Assembly (NCBI GenBank): GCA_963798015.1
Contig: CAWCSA010000018.1
Span: 94,531 to 158,530, forward strand
Direction: 5' to 3'
From: Roseiarcus sp963798015
GTDB taxonomy: Bacteria > Pseudomonadota > Alphaproteobacteria > Rhizobiales > Beijerinckiaceae
DNA: 64,000 nt
A program made the translations under genes and the position numbers. Under the pieces are notes generated by a model. That model made no database searches. It had not been told where the DNA came from and was given only the letters and a program-made list of their open reading frames with translations. Positions 54,081 through 63,999 of this stretch are shown piece after piece; the first letter of the stretch is position 1, and every line of letters starts with the position of its first letter.

Positions 54081-54139
54081 CTAAGCAACCTCGTGGGCAG
54101 CCGCTGGAGCGCCTGCCCGTTCGATCGAAAAGAGGAGCT

Positions 54140-56155
54140 TCAGGCGCGGAGCCTGCTGAGCGCCGCCTCGACCACCGCTTCGACCGTGATCCCGAAATGC
54201 TGGTAGACGGCTTTATAGGGTCCGCTCTCGCCGAAGCTCTTCATGCCGATGAAGGGGCCATCGCCGATGATCGCGTCCCATCCGAACCGCACCGCGGCCT
54301 CGACGCCGACCTTCACCTTCGCGTTGCCGATGACCGAGCGGCGATAATCTTCCGGCTGCTCGAAGAAGGCCGGGAAGCAGGGCATCGACACCACCCGGGC
54401 GGCCACGCCCTTCTCCTTCAGTTGCGCCTGCGCGGCGACAGCCATCGACACTTCGGAGCCGGAAGCGAAGATCGACACTTGGGCTTCCCCCGACGCCGGA
54501 GACACCTCGTAGCCGCCGCGCGCGCACAAGTTCTCTTCCACATGGGTCAGCCGAACCGCCGGCATGGACTGGCGCGTCAGCGCCAGGATCGAGGGCGAGT
54601 GCTCGCGCTCGAGCGCCGCCTGCCAGCACTCGACCGTTTCAATGCTGTCGGCCGGGCGCCACATATAGAAGTTCGGCATCGCCCGCATCGCCGCCAGATG
54701 CTCGACGGGTTGATGGGTCGGACCGTCCTCGCCAAGGCCGATCGAATCGTGGGTGAACACGTTCACGACTCTGATCCCCATCAGAGCCGAAAGCCTCAGC
54801 GAGGGACGGCAATAGTCGGTGAAGCAGAAGAACGACGCTCCCGAAGGGATAAAGCCGCCATGAATCGCGATGCCGTTGCAGGCCGCAATCATCCCGTGTT
54901 CGCGGATGCCCCAGTGGATATAGCGTCCGGAGAAGTCGTCGCCCTGTATTTCCTTCTCGTCCGTGAACTTGGTGTTGTTCGACGGGGTCAAGTCGGCCGA
55001 GCCGGTCACGAGCTCAGGCAAGGCGGCCCCGATGACGTCGAGCGCCGCTTGCCCCGCCTTGCGGGTTGCGGCTTCTGGCTTCTGGTCGGCAAGCTTCTTC
55101 TTGTAGGCATCGATGACTTGATCCAGATCCTCTGGCAGATCGCCGCGCACGCGTCGTTCGAATTCGGCGCGCAGCTTGGGGTCGAGCGCCTCGACCGCCT
55201 GGTTCCACGCTTCGCGCTTTGCTGAGCTGCGAGATCCCACGGTGCGCCAGGCGGCGAGAATATCGTCGGGGATAACGAACGGCTCATAGGGCCAGTTCAG
55301 GGTCTTGCGCGCGCCGGCGATCTCGCTCGGCCCCTGCGCGTCGCTGTGCGCCTTCTGGGTTCCCGCATGGGTTGGCAGGCCGAAGCCAATGGTCGTCTTG
55401 CAGCCGATCATCGTCGGCTTGTCGGAATTCTGCGCCGCATGGATGGCGTCGAGGATCGCCTTGGGGTCGTGCCCGTCGATGTGCATCGAATTCCAGCCCG
55501 CCGACTGGAAGCGCGCGACCTGATCCACGTTGTCGGCCAGCGTGCGCTTCCCGTCGATCGTGATCCCGTTGTCGTCCCAGAAGACGATGAGCTTCGACAG
55601 CTTGAGATGGCCGGCGATGCCAATCGACTCCTGGCTCACGCCTTCCATCAGGTCGCCGTCGGAGGCGAGGACGTAGGTGTGGTGGTCGACGATTCCAGGA
55701 AAGCGCGCCGCCAGCATGCGCTCGGCGACCGCCAGGCCAACCGAAGTCGCAATCCCCTGCCCCAGCGGGCCAGTCGTCGTCTCGACGCCCGGCGCGCACC
55801 AATATTCCGGGTGCCCGGGCGTCCTCGAGCCAACCTGCCGAAACTGCTTGAGGTCATCGATGCCCAGTCCCTTCGCGCCGCCGACGCCGGTGAGAAAGAG
55901 CAAGCTGTAAAGCAGCATGCAGCCGTGACCGGCCGACAGGACGAACCTGTCGCGATCAGGCCAATGGGGATCGGACGCGTCGAATTTGAGCACATCACGC
56001 CAGAGGACGGTCGCGACATCGGCCGCGCCCATTGGCAGGCCGGCGTGACCACTCTTGGCCTTCTCCACAGCATCGAGGGCGAGAAAGCGGATCGCATTGG
56101 CCATCGCGTCATGAGACACGCTTGTCGCAGCGGGGGACATGGTCGTTGTCGCCAT
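54140..56155 (-). CDS. tkt: Transketolase
   Basis: A 671-residue thiamine-diphosphate enzyme of the pentose phosphate or Calvin cycle. Landmarks are 'AKSGHAGLPMGAADVATVLW', the TPP site 'LASDGDLMEGVSQESIGIAGHL', 'HDSIGLGEDGPTHQPVEHLAAMRAMP' and 'RYIHWGIREHGM'. ATG 56155 has GAGGAG upstream; 56170 is an alternative. With gap and pgk it forms a central-carbon group and is divergent from DUF4164/zapA. Confidence 0.96.
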   Translation of the reverse strand: MATTTMSPAATSVSHDAMANAIRFLALDAVEKAKSGHAGLPMGAADVATVLWRDVLKFDASDPHWPDRDRFVLSAGHGCMLLYSLLFLTGVGGAKGLGIDDLKQFRQVGSRTPGHPEYWCAPGVETTTGPLGQGIATSVGLAVAERMLAARFPGIVDHHTYVLASDGDLMEGVSQESIGIAGHLKLSKLIVFWDDNGITIDGKRTLADNVDQVARFQSAGWNSMHIDGHDPKAILDAIHAAQNSDKPTMIGCKTTIGFGLPTHAGTQKAHSDAQGPSEIAGARKTLNWPYEPFVIPDDILAAWRTVGSRSSAKREAWNQAVEALDPKLRAEFERRVRGDLPEDLDQVIDAYKKKLADQKPEAATRKAGQAALDVIGAALPELVTGSADLTPSNNTKFTDEKEIQGDDFSGRYIHWGIREHGMIAACNGIAIHGGFIPSGASFFCFTDYCRPSLRLSALMGIRVVNVFTHDSIGLGEDGPTHQPVEHLAAMRAMPNFYMWRPADSIETVECWQAALEREHSPSILALTRQSMPAVRLTHVEENLCARGGYEVSPASGEAQVSIFASGSEVSMAVAAQAQLKEKGVAARVVSMPCFPAFFEQPEDYRRSVIGNAKVKVGVEAAVRFGWDAIIGDGPFIGMKSFGESGPYKAVYQHFGITVEAVVEAALSRLRA

Positions 56156-56329
56156 CGGAGGTCTCCTCAAGAAATGGGCGCCGGCAATTTCGGAGTTCCG
56201 AGCTCGGGCCGTGATTTCGACCCCGGACGGAACGGGCGCGTCAATTAGGGGCGGTCGCAGGAACCTGTCAATTGCGGCTCAAGCCTGCGTTGACGTCCCG
56301 TTCAAGCATCGCGTAAACAAAACCCTGCA

Positions 56330-56635
56330 ATGGATGGAATCAACACCTCCATGGATTCGCTTGAGACCTCGCTCAAACGTCTCGCCTCCGCGGTCGAAGC
56401 GCTCGAATGGGCGACGGACATGCGCATGCGGCACGACGAAGCGCGCGCAACCACGCAAGAGGAATTCGCGCTGATGCAAGACGATCGCTCGCGGCTTGCG
56501 GTCGAACTCGACGCCGCCGTCGACAGGTCGCGCACGCTCGAATCCGCCAACGCCGAAGCAGCCAAGCGGCTCGCCCATGCGGCCCAGGCGATTGAGCGCG
56601 CGCTCGGCAAATCGGCGCTGGACTCGGAAGATTAA
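56330..56635 (+). CDS. DUF4164 coiled-coil protein
   Basis: A 101-residue, almost wholly helical protein. Heptad-like leucine/alanine spacing runs from about residue 10 to 95 (LETSLKRLASAVEAL...ESANAEAAKRLAHAAQAIERAL), consistent with a coiled coil. In Hyphomicrobiales a DUF4164 gene commonly stands between tkt and zapA, exactly as here, and a division-related role has been presumed from this. No enzymatic motif. Confidence 0.8.
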   Translation: MDGINTSMDSLETSLKRLASAVEALEWATDMRMRHDEARATTQEEFALMQDDRSRLAVELDAAVDRSRTLESANAEAAKRLAHAAQAIERALGKSALDSED

Positions 56636-56666
56636 GGCCAGTCCGCCTGTGGAGAAGGCGCGCGCG

Positions 56667-57002
56667 ATGTCACAGGTTTCGGTCACCATCGACGGGCGCA
56701 AGTATCGTCTCGCCTGCAACGAGGGCGAAGAAGCGCGGCTCGAATCGCTGGCCGGCACGATCGATGAGAAGATCGGCGAAATGCGCAAGACGTTCGGCGA
56801 GATCGGCGACCAGCGTCTCGTCATCATGGCCGCATTGACCCTCGCCGACAATCTGGCCGAAGCGCGCGATGAGGCGACGACCCAGCGCAAGCGTTCCGAC
56901 GATTCCGATGAGCGCGCCAACGCTCTCGCTTCGACCCTCGACCAACTCGGCTCGAGGCTCGAGTCCCTGGCCGCGCGCCTGTCAGGCGAAGCCGAGGCTT
57001 GA
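56667..57002 (+). CDS. zapA: Cell division protein ZapA
   Basis: A 111-residue FtsZ-ring stabiliser. The N-terminal globular part is 'VSVTIDGRKYRLACNEGEEARLESLAGTIDEKIGEMRK', the C-terminal part a coiled coil (about residues 60-105). The start at 56667 follows GGAGAAGG. The DUF4164 gene is 31 bp upstream. In many bacteria 6S RNA follows zapA, but only 69 bp separate it here from the convergent ClpP-like gene, and none is seen. Confidence 0.92.
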   Translation: MSQVSVTIDGRKYRLACNEGEEARLESLAGTIDEKIGEMRKTFGEIGDQRLVIMAALTLADNLAEARDEATTQRKRSDDSDERANALASTLDQLGSRLESLAARLSGEAEA

Positions 57003-57071
57003 TTCCTGTTGGACGGCGCATTCCTGAGGCCCTAGAGATCCTAGGGAGGGCGAAGTCCCGTCCGTCGGGAG

Positions 57072-57635
57072 TTATAGAACTTCCGCAACCAGCCCGAGGG
57101 CTTTCGCCTCGTTAGCCTCAATATACCAGTTGCCCGGCGCGCGGCTGAGAACCTCATTCATTGCCACTTTTGTACCGCGAACCAGGTTCTCAAAACCTTC
57201 ATTCTGGATTGCGATCGACGCTTCGATCTCGTGCAGAGCCGCGGTAACCGTAGCGACACACGTCGTCAGCGGCCCATTGATGTGCAATTGTTTATCCAGC
57301 TTTCGCTCATGCACCATCAAACGCGTTCCGCGTGTCAGATATCGATTTTCAATTGAAAAGAAACTCATGAAGGTCGTTCCAGCGGAATAGATCGCCGCCT
57401 TTCCCAGAAAGACGAACCGGCAGTCGGTGGAATTTTCGCTGTGAAATCGGATGTCCTCTCCCATCATGCGAGCGACCTCCGGGTCGCCGCCGAGCGTCGA
57501 CAATTCAGTGACGACCACGCCTTTCTTTTTTGAGGCGTTCAGCTGCGCCCGAAAACTCTTGTACATATCGTAGTCGACCGGGCCCCCCAATAGGATTGCG
57601 GGCGAGCTGAAATCCTGGGGCTGCAGTTTGTCCAT
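57072..57635 (-). CDS. ClpP/crotonase-fold serine protease-like protein
   Basis: A 187-residue protein with the ClpP fold pattern. 'GVVVTELSTLGGDPEVARMMGEDI' matches the oxyanion-loop region (NSPGG in ClpP). 'FLGKAAIYSAGTTFMSFF' carries a Ser at the nucleophile position, and 'RGTRLMVHERKL' a His at the expected place. The flanks of the active site deviate from housekeeping ClpP, so it is a divergent paralogue, perhaps acting without Clp ATPases. ATG 57635 has AAGGAG upstream. Confidence 0.75.
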   Translation of the reverse strand: MDKLQPQDFSSPAILLGGPVDYDMYKSFRAQLNASKKKGVVVTELSTLGGDPEVARMMGEDIRFHSENSTDCRFVFLGKAAIYSAGTTFMSFFSIENRYLTRGTRLMVHERKLDKQLHINGPLTTCVATVTAALHEIEASIAIQNEGFENLVRGTKVAMNEVLSRAPGNWYIEANEAKALGLVAEVL

Positions 57636-57796
57636 CGAACATCGCTCCTTCCGCAAGCTCAGCCTAGTTACATCGACAACACTTCAGCGCAGAGAATCTT
57701 TGTCTCGTGGACTCAGTGCACAAGGCGTGCCGCAGGTAAAACCCCCTGCCCTCTTGCCGCTTGCGCGCCCCGTGCAATGCGGGTATGTACCCGGAC

Positions 57797-58195
57797 ATGA
57801 CAACGACTTGCTACTGCGCCGCGATTCGGACCGCCGCGCGAAAGACAACCGCGCTTTATGACTCGATCCTCGAGCCGGCGGGGGTCACGCTCGCGCAATT
57901 CAGTCTCTTGCGAAAGATAAAGCGCGCCGGAACGGTTTCCCTGACTGGGCTCGGGCGGCTCGCGGAACTGGACCGATCGACGATCGGTCGAAACGTGAAG
58001 GCGCTGGAAAAACTTGCGTTCGTGTCTATGGCCTCGGCGGAGGACCAGCGTGAAGCCGCTGTGCGGCTCACGACTCAGGGAGAGCGTGCGTTGCGGGTCG
58101 GCGCTCCCTTATGGGACGAAGCCCAGCGGCGCGTCGAGGCGGCGCTTGGTGCGACTGGAGCGTCGCAGCTGCAGACGCTCGCACACAATCTTTGA
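57797..58195 (+). CDS. MarR-family regulator
   Basis: A 132-residue winged-helix protein that begins MTTTCYC. A Cys pair near the N-terminus of short MarR proteins can sense oxidants. The DNA-binding part is 'LSLLRKIKRAGTVSLTGLGRLAELDRSTIGRNVKALEKLAFVSM'-like at about residues 32-80, with a wing 'SAEDQREAAVRLT'. Upstream in-frame starts at 57785 and 57761 are possible. It lies 45 bp before an MFS gene on the same strand and probably controls it. Confidence 0.85.
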   Translation: MTTTCYCAAIRTAARKTTALYDSILEPAGVTLAQFSLLRKIKRAGTVSLTGLGRLAELDRSTIGRNVKALEKLAFVSMASAEDQREAAVRLTTQGERALRVGAPLWDEAQRRVEAALGATGASQLQTLAHNL

Positions 58196-58240
58196 TTTTT
58201 TTGGCAAATTTGCGGGGTGATACCCGTCACGGAGTTTGAG

Positions 58241-59593
58241 ATGACGATTTCGGCGCCGGCTGTTCAGAACACTGCCCAGCCGCAAAGGCAGTTCGCGGCG
58301 TTCTCGCTTTCCAACCGGCTCGCCGCGGCGATGGCCGAGCGGAATCTCTATTATGGCTGGGTCGTCGCGGGAGCGACCTTCCTCGTCATGCTGGCGACGG
58401 CGGGCGCGATGGGGGCGCCGGGCGTCATCATCCAGCCGCTCGAGAAGGAGTTCGGCTGGAACACGGAGCAGATCTCGGTCGCGCTTGCGGTGCGCCTTGC
58501 GTTGTTCGGCTTGATCGCGCCGTTCGCGGCCGCCTTCATCAACCGCTTCGGCGTGCGGCCGGTCGTCGTCTCGGCAGTCGGAATGATCGTCGCCGGCATC
58601 CTCGCCTCGATGGCGATGACGCAGGTGTGGGAGCTCGTTGCGCTCTGGGGCGTCATCGTCGGCATCGGCACCGGCATGGTGGCGCTTGTGCTTGGCGCAA
58701 CCATCGCGTCGCGCTGGTTCGTTCAGCGGCGCGGCTTGGTGATCGGCATGCTGACGGCGAGCAGCGCAACCGGGCAGCTGATCTTTTTGCCGCTCATTGC
58801 CAAGCTGACGCAGGACCACGGCTGGCGCAGCGCCCTCGTCTTCGTCGTCGCCATGCTGCTGGTCGCCGGATTCGTCGCGTTGATGGTGCTGCGTGACCGC
58901 CCGGCGGACGTTGGGCTTGCCCCGTTCGGCGAGCGCGCGATCCAGCCGGCGCCTAGCCAAGATCTGGGGCTCGTCGCGATGATGGCGTCGCCGCTGCGCG
59001 CGCTTTATGCGGCCCGCACCAGCCGCACCTTCTGGGTTTTGTTCGCGACCTTCTTCGTCTGCGGGCTCTCGACCAACGGCCTCATCCAGACGCACTGGGT
59101 CTCGCTCTGCGGCGACTATGGCATCGCGCCGGTCGCGGCGGCCGGGGCGCTGGCGGTTATCGGGGCCTTCGACTTTGTCGGCACGATCCTGTCGGGCTGG
59201 CTGTCGGACCGTTACGACAACCGCTGGCTCCTCTTCATGTATTACGGACTGCGCGGCCTCTCGCTGATCGCGCTGCCCTTCACTAATTTTACCGTCATCG
59301 GGCTGTCCGCCTTCGCGGTCTTCTACGGCCTCGACTGGGTCGCGACCGTGCCGCCCACGGTGCGGCTGACCGCGGAGCGGTTCGGCGCGGAAAGGGCGAA
59401 CCTGACCTTCGGCTGGATCTTTACCGCCCACCAGCTCGGCGCGGCGACGGCGGCCTTCGGCGCCGGATTCTCACGCAGCGATTTCGCGACCTATTTGCCG
59501 GCGCTCTACGTCGCCGGCGTCGCGTGCCTGGTTGCCGCCACGCTCGCGCTGACGATCGGTTCGCGGCGCAAGGAGGCGCTTGTGGCGGCATGA
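58241..59593 (+). CDS. MFS transporter, monocarboxylate/OFA-like
   Basis: A 450-residue 12-segment transporter. It opens with 'LYYGWVVAGATFLVMLATAGAMGAPGVIIQPLEKEFGW', characteristic of the MCT/OFA-like MFS subgroup that moves small organic acids. 'GLSTNGLIQTHWVSLCGDYGI' and 'FDFVGTILSGWLSDRYDNR' are further family features. ATG 58241 has CGGAG upstream; GTG 58217 is an alternative. Substrate not determinable. It is the second gene after marR. Confidence 0.87.
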   Translation: MTISAPAVQNTAQPQRQFAAFSLSNRLAAAMAERNLYYGWVVAGATFLVMLATAGAMGAPGVIIQPLEKEFGWNTEQISVALAVRLALFGLIAPFAAAFINRFGVRPVVVSAVGMIVAGILASMAMTQVWELVALWGVIVGIGTGMVALVLGATIASRWFVQRRGLVIGMLTASSATGQLIFLPLIAKLTQDHGWRSALVFVVAMLLVAGFVALMVLRDRPADVGLAPFGERAIQPAPSQDLGLVAMMASPLRALYAARTSRTFWVLFATFFVCGLSTNGLIQTHWVSLCGDYGIAPVAAAGALAVIGAFDFVGTILSGWLSDRYDNRWLLFMYYGLRGLSLIALPFTNFTVIGLSAFAVFYGLDWVATVPPTVRLTAERFGAERANLTFGWIFTAHQLGAATAAFGAGFSRSDFATYLPALYVAGVACLVAATLALTIGSRRKEALVAA

Positions 59594-59752
59594 AATAGAG
59601 GCGAGAACCCGTGGTCACGCGTTTCTGATCCGTCTTACGGCGCCGCCACCCCTCGGGCAGGGAACCTGTCATAGTCCCGGCGCGTAGTCTTCCAGAACGA
59701 GGCGGGAAGCCGAATCCTGGGGGGAATCTGCGAAGACTAAGGAGGCGGAAAG

Positions 59753-60898
59753 GTGAAGGCCCGGTCTGCGGTCGCGCTGGGGCTCGGGATCACGCTGATC
59801 GGCGCCGTTGCGGCTTATGTGGCGGTGAGCCGGTCGAAGGGGGCAGACGAGGCCGCGCCGGCCAGCGATCCGCCGGTCCTGGTCGAGGCCGGCGAGGTCT
59901 CGCTCAAGGACATCCCCATCACGATCGATGCGCTCGGCACGGTCACGCCGATCGAAACAATCGCCGTTCAGTCGCGGGTGAACGGCCAGATCATGAAGGC
60001 CTACTTTCACCAGGGGCAGAAGGTGAAAGAAGGCGATCCCCTCTTCCTCATTGACCCTCGTCCGTACCAGGCGGCGCTTGACCAGGGTCAGGCTCAGCTC
60101 GCCCACGACCAGGCCGTTCTCAAGGAAGCGCAAACCGACCTTACCCGATATCAAACGCTCGTGACGGAGAATTCCATCGCCGCGCAGAAGGCGGTCGACC
60201 AGGCGTTCACGGTCCAGCAGGACGAAGGCACGGTGAAGCTCGACGAGGCCAATGTCGAGACCGCGCAGCTCAACCTGACCTACGCCCACATCGACTCGCC
60301 CGCGACAGGCGTAGCCGGCGTCATGCAGGTCGATCCCGGAAATTACGTGCAGGCTGGCGCCGGCACGAGCCTCGTGAACATCACCCAGATTCAACCCATT
60401 TTTGTCAGTTTTCCGATTCCGCAAAACAACCTTGAGGAAGTTCGCGACGCCCAGACGAAGGGCGCGCTCGACGCGCAGGCCCTTTCGCAGGGGGGAAAGA
60501 AACTCGACGACGGCAAGCTCACTTTCATCAACAATCAAGTCGCGGCGGCGACCGGCACGGTCACCCTCTACGCAACATTCCCCAACGAGAAAGAGACGCT
60601 TTGGCCCGGCGAATTCGTCAACGTCGACCTGGTCGTCGGCGTGCGCGAGAGCGCCCTCACGGCGCCGGTCGGAAGCGTCATGTCCGGTCCAGCCGGCGAC
60701 TACGTCTACACGATCTCGGCCGACAATGTGGCGCACAGCGTCCCCGTCCTGGTCGTGGCCCGCCAGAATGGGATGGCCGTATTTACGAAAGGCGTTGCCT
60801 CCGGCGACCGCGTCGTCGTCGACGGGCAGTACAATCTCGCCGACGGCGTGAAGATCGCGATCAAACCGCCCACGGCGGCCGCGAGCGCCGCGAAGTGA
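59753..60898 (+). CDS. RND-efflux membrane fusion protein, MdtA-like
   Basis: A 381-residue periplasmic adaptor. The N-terminal segment (about residues 5-25) anchors it in the inner membrane; no lipobox Cys is seen. The adaptor body starts 'DALGTVTPIETIAVQSRVNGQIMKAYFHQGQKVKEGDPLFLIDPRPYQ', typical of the MdtA/AcrA group, then a short coiled hairpin and barrel domains. The start is GTG 59753, with AAGGAGG upstream. Its stop overlaps the permease start (GTGA). Confidence 0.92.
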   Translation: MKARSAVALGLGITLIGAVAAYVAVSRSKGADEAAPASDPPVLVEAGEVSLKDIPITIDALGTVTPIETIAVQSRVNGQIMKAYFHQGQKVKEGDPLFLIDPRPYQAALDQGQAQLAHDQAVLKEAQTDLTRYQTLVTENSIAAQKAVDQAFTVQQDEGTVKLDEANVETAQLNLTYAHIDSPATGVAGVMQVDPGNYVQAGAGTSLVNITQIQPIFVSFPIPQNNLEEVRDAQTKGALDAQALSQGGKKLDDGKLTFINNQVAAATGTVTLYATFPNEKETLWPGEFVNVDLVVGVRESALTAPVGSVMSGPAGDYVYTISADNVAHSVPVLVVARQNGMAVFTKGVASGDRVVVDGQYNLADGVKIAIKPPTAAASAAK

Positions 60899-63800
60899 GC
60901 ATCTCGGAAATCTTCATCCGCCGACCGATTGCGACCGCGCTGATGACGGCCGGCCTTTTTGCGTTCGGCGCGCTCTCCTTCACGCTCCTTCCGGTCGCCG
61001 CGCTGCCTAATGTCGAGTTCCCGACGATCTCGGTTTCAGCGAGCTTCCCCGGCGCGAGCCCGACCGTAATGGCCTCGACCGTGGCGACGCCGCTCGAGGA
61101 CCAGTTCACGGCCATTCCCGGCCTCTCGTCGATGACCTCGACGAGCGGACTTGGCTCGACATCGATCACGCTGCAGTTCGACCTGAGCACAAGCATCACC
61201 GCCGACGCCGGCTACGTGGAGCAGGCGATCCAGGCCGCGACCGCCCTTCTCCCCAAGTCTCTTCCCACACCGCCGACCTACAAAGTGGCCAACCCGGCGG
61301 ATGCGCCGATCCTCATCTACGCGGTTCATTCCGACGCCTATCCAGTCCAGGAGCTCGATCAGTACGCGAACATCCTTCTCGGCCAGTCGCTCTCGCGGGT
61401 GAACGGCGTCGGCCAGGTGGTCATCGCCGGGCAGGCTGAGCCCGCGGTGCAAGTGCAGCTCAATCCCGAGGCCCTGGCGGCGAAAGGACTGGGGTTCGCT
61501 CAGATCAGCGCGGCCTTGAATTCCCAAAGCGCTCTCGAGCCGACCGGCAATCTCGAGGGCCATCGCGCGCAGTTTCCGCTCGACGTCAACCAGCAGCTGA
61601 CCACCGCTGACCAGTTCCGCAAGGTTATTGTGGCCTACAGCAATGGCGCGCCGGTCGAGCTCGGCGATATCGCAACCGTGGTCGACGGACCCCAGAACCC
61701 CCGCACAGGCGCCTGGTTCGGGACCAAGCGGGCCGAGGTTCTGCTCGTGTTCAAGGCACCCGGCGCCAACACGCTCAGCGTCGTCGACAGGATCCAGGCG
61801 ATGATGCCGCAGCTTCAGAAGTCGATTCCCCGCGCGGTGCACGTCGACCTGGTCTCCGACCGAACGCTCTCGATCCGCTCCTCCGTGTCGGACGTCGAGT
61901 TCACTCTCGTGCTCGCGCTTGGGCTGGTCGTCCTGGTGATCTTCCTGTTCCTGCGCAGTTTCTGGGCGACCGTGATCCCCAGCATCACGTTGCCCGTCGT
62001 GATCGTCGCGACGTTTGGCGCGATGTACCTGCTCTCTTACAGCATCGACAACCTCTCGCTCATGGCGCTCACGATCGCGATCGGGTTCCTTGTCGACGAT
62101 GCGATCGTGATGATCGAGAATATTGTCCGCCACATCGAGGCGGGAAAGCCGCCGCTTGAGGCCGCCCTCGACGGCGCTGGCGAAATTGGATTCACCATCC
62201 TCTCCATCACGCTGTCGCTGGCGGCGGTCTTCATTCCGGTCCTGTTCATGTCCGGCGTGGTCGGACTGCTGTTCCACGAATTCGCGATGACGACCATTCT
62301 CGCAATCTTTCTCTCGGGCTTCGTGTCGCTAACCCTGACCCCGATGATGTGCGCCCAGTTTCTGACCCATCAGAGCGGCGAACAACAGGGGCGCTTCAGC
62401 CGCTGGCTCGAGAGCGGCTTCGATCGCACGCGCGACATCTATGACCGAGGGCTCACCTGGGCCCTTGGTCACCAATTTCCGATGCTGCTCGTCAGCATCG
62501 CCATGATCGCCTTGACCGTGGGCCTCTACGTCGTGATCCCGAAGGGGTTCCTGCCCGAACAGGACACCGGCATCTTTATCGGCGTGGCGCAGGCGCGTGA
62601 GGATGCGGCTTTCGGCGCGATCGAGAAAATCGAGAACGACTGCGCCGCAATCATACTCAAGGATCCGGCCGTGTCCGGCATCGTTGGCTTCGCCGGCGCG
62701 ACCGGAGGAAACCCCAGCGAGAGCACGGCGCGAATGTTCGCCCAGCTCAAGCCGTTCAATGAGCGCCCCTCCGTGCAGCAGGTGATGGCGAAACTCAAGC
62801 CCAAGCTCGCCGAGGTGGTCGGCGTGAAGTTCTACATGCAGTCCGTGCCGGACATCAAAATCGGCGCACGCCTCGAGCAGGCGGAGTACCAGTACACCCT
62901 GACCGACACCAGCACCGACGACCTCAATCGCTATGCGCCGATGTTGCTCGACAAACTCCAGCGCATGAAAATCCTCAGCGACGTCGCCTCCGACCAGCAG
63001 ATCCACTCGCCCCATATCGTCGTCGAGGTTGATCGCAATCTGGCTTCAACCCTTAACGTTCCGATCACCAATATCGACGCGGCGCTCCAGGACGCTTTCG
63101 GGCAGGCGCAGATCGCGAATATCTATCTGCCGACCCAGCAGGCCTATCTGATCCTCGAGGTCGAGAGGAAATTTCAAGCCGGGCCGCAGGCCCTGTCGAG
63201 CCTCTATGTCACGAACGGAACTGGCGGGCAGGTCCCGTTGTCGGCGGTGACGCATGTGACGCGCAAAGTCGAACCCTTGACGATCAATCACCAGGGCGTT
63301 TTTCCCGCCGTGACGCTGTCGTTCAACCTCGCCAAAGGTGCGTCGCTGAGCCAGGCGGTCGCCGCCATCACCGCGGCCAAGGCGAGCCTCGGAGCGGCTC
63401 CGACCCTGGTCGGGCAGTTCGAGGGCACGGCGCAGGCCTTCCAGGCTTCCCTCGTCACCATGCCGCTCCTGGTCATCGCGGCGATCCTGGTGATCTACGT
63501 CCTCATGGGCATGCTCTACGAGAGCTTCATCCACCCGATCACCATTCTCTCCGCCCTGCCAGCAGCCGGCGTGGGCGCGCTCATGATCCTGCTCGCGACC
63601 CGCTATGATCTCACCCTGATCGCGCTCATCGGCATCCTCCTTCTGATCGGCATCGTGAAGAAGAACGCGATCATGATGATCGACTTCGCCCTCGCCGCCG
63701 AGCGGGAGGAAAAGATGAGCCCGGTCGACGCGGTTCACAACGCCTGCCTGCAACGTTTCCGCCCGATCATGATGACGACCGTCTGCGCCTTGATCGTGGC

Positions 63801-63999
63801 GCTTCCGCTCGCCGTCGAAACCGGCGCAGGGGCGGAGCTGCGCAGGCCGATGGGAATTGCGATCGTCGGCGGCCTCATCGTCTCCCAGTGGCTGACGCTC
63901 TACACGACGCCGGTCGTCTATCTCTACCTCGATCGCCTCAACGCCTGGATGAGCCGGCCGCGTCTGCGCTTCTGGTCGCGAACCCGGCGTCCGGCGTGA
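60895..63999 (+). CDS. RND multidrug efflux permease, MdtB/MdtC-like
   Basis: A 1034-residue trimeric proton antiporter with 12 membrane segments and two large periplasmic loops. The proton relay is intact: D401-D402 in 'GFLVDDAIVMIENI' and K923 in 'GIVKKNAIMMIDFA'. 'LFMSGVVGLLFHEFAMT' and 'SLTLTPMMCAQFL' match the MdtB/C group. GTG 60895 overlaps the adaptor stop by four bases. The stop is at the window's last bases, so the gene is complete. An outer-membrane TolC partner may lie beyond the edge. Confidence 0.95.
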   Translation: MSISEIFIRRPIATALMTAGLFAFGALSFTLLPVAALPNVEFPTISVSASFPGASPTVMASTVATPLEDQFTAIPGLSSMTSTSGLGSTSITLQFDLSTSITADAGYVEQAIQAATALLPKSLPTPPTYKVANPADAPILIYAVHSDAYPVQELDQYANILLGQSLSRVNGVGQVVIAGQAEPAVQVQLNPEALAAKGLGFAQISAALNSQSALEPTGNLEGHRAQFPLDVNQQLTTADQFRKVIVAYSNGAPVELGDIATVVDGPQNPRTGAWFGTKRAEVLLVFKAPGANTLSVVDRIQAMMPQLQKSIPRAVHVDLVSDRTLSIRSSVSDVEFTLVLALGLVVLVIFLFLRSFWATVIPSITLPVVIVATFGAMYLLSYSIDNLSLMALTIAIGFLVDDAIVMIENIVRHIEAGKPPLEAALDGAGEIGFTILSITLSLAAVFIPVLFMSGVVGLLFHEFAMTTILAIFLSGFVSLTLTPMMCAQFLTHQSGEQQGRFSRWLESGFDRTRDIYDRGLTWALGHQFPMLLVSIAMIALTVGLYVVIPKGFLPEQDTGIFIGVAQAREDAAFGAIEKIENDCAAIILKDPAVSGIVGFAGATGGNPSESTARMFAQLKPFNERPSVQQVMAKLKPKLAEVVGVKFYMQSVPDIKIGARLEQAEYQYTLTDTSTDDLNRYAPMLLDKLQRMKILSDVASDQQIHSPHIVVEVDRNLASTLNVPITNIDAALQDAFGQAQIANIYLPTQQAYLILEVERKFQAGPQALSSLYVTNGTGGQVPLSAVTHVTRKVEPLTINHQGVFPAVTLSFNLAKGASLSQAVAAITAAKASLGAAPTLVGQFEGTAQAFQASLVTMPLLVIAAILVIYVLMGMLYESFIHPITILSALPAAGVGALMILLATRYDLTLIALIGILLLIGIVKKNAIMMIDFALAAEREEKMSPVDAVHNACLQRFRPIMMTTVCALIVALPLAVETGAGAELRRPMGIAIVGGLIVSQWLTLYTTPVVYLYLDRLNAWMSRPRLRFWSRTRRPA

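Noticed and set aside
57003..57071. Possible 6S RNA after zapA
   Set aside because: Only 69 bp lie before the convergent gene, too short, and no 6S-like central bubble is visible.
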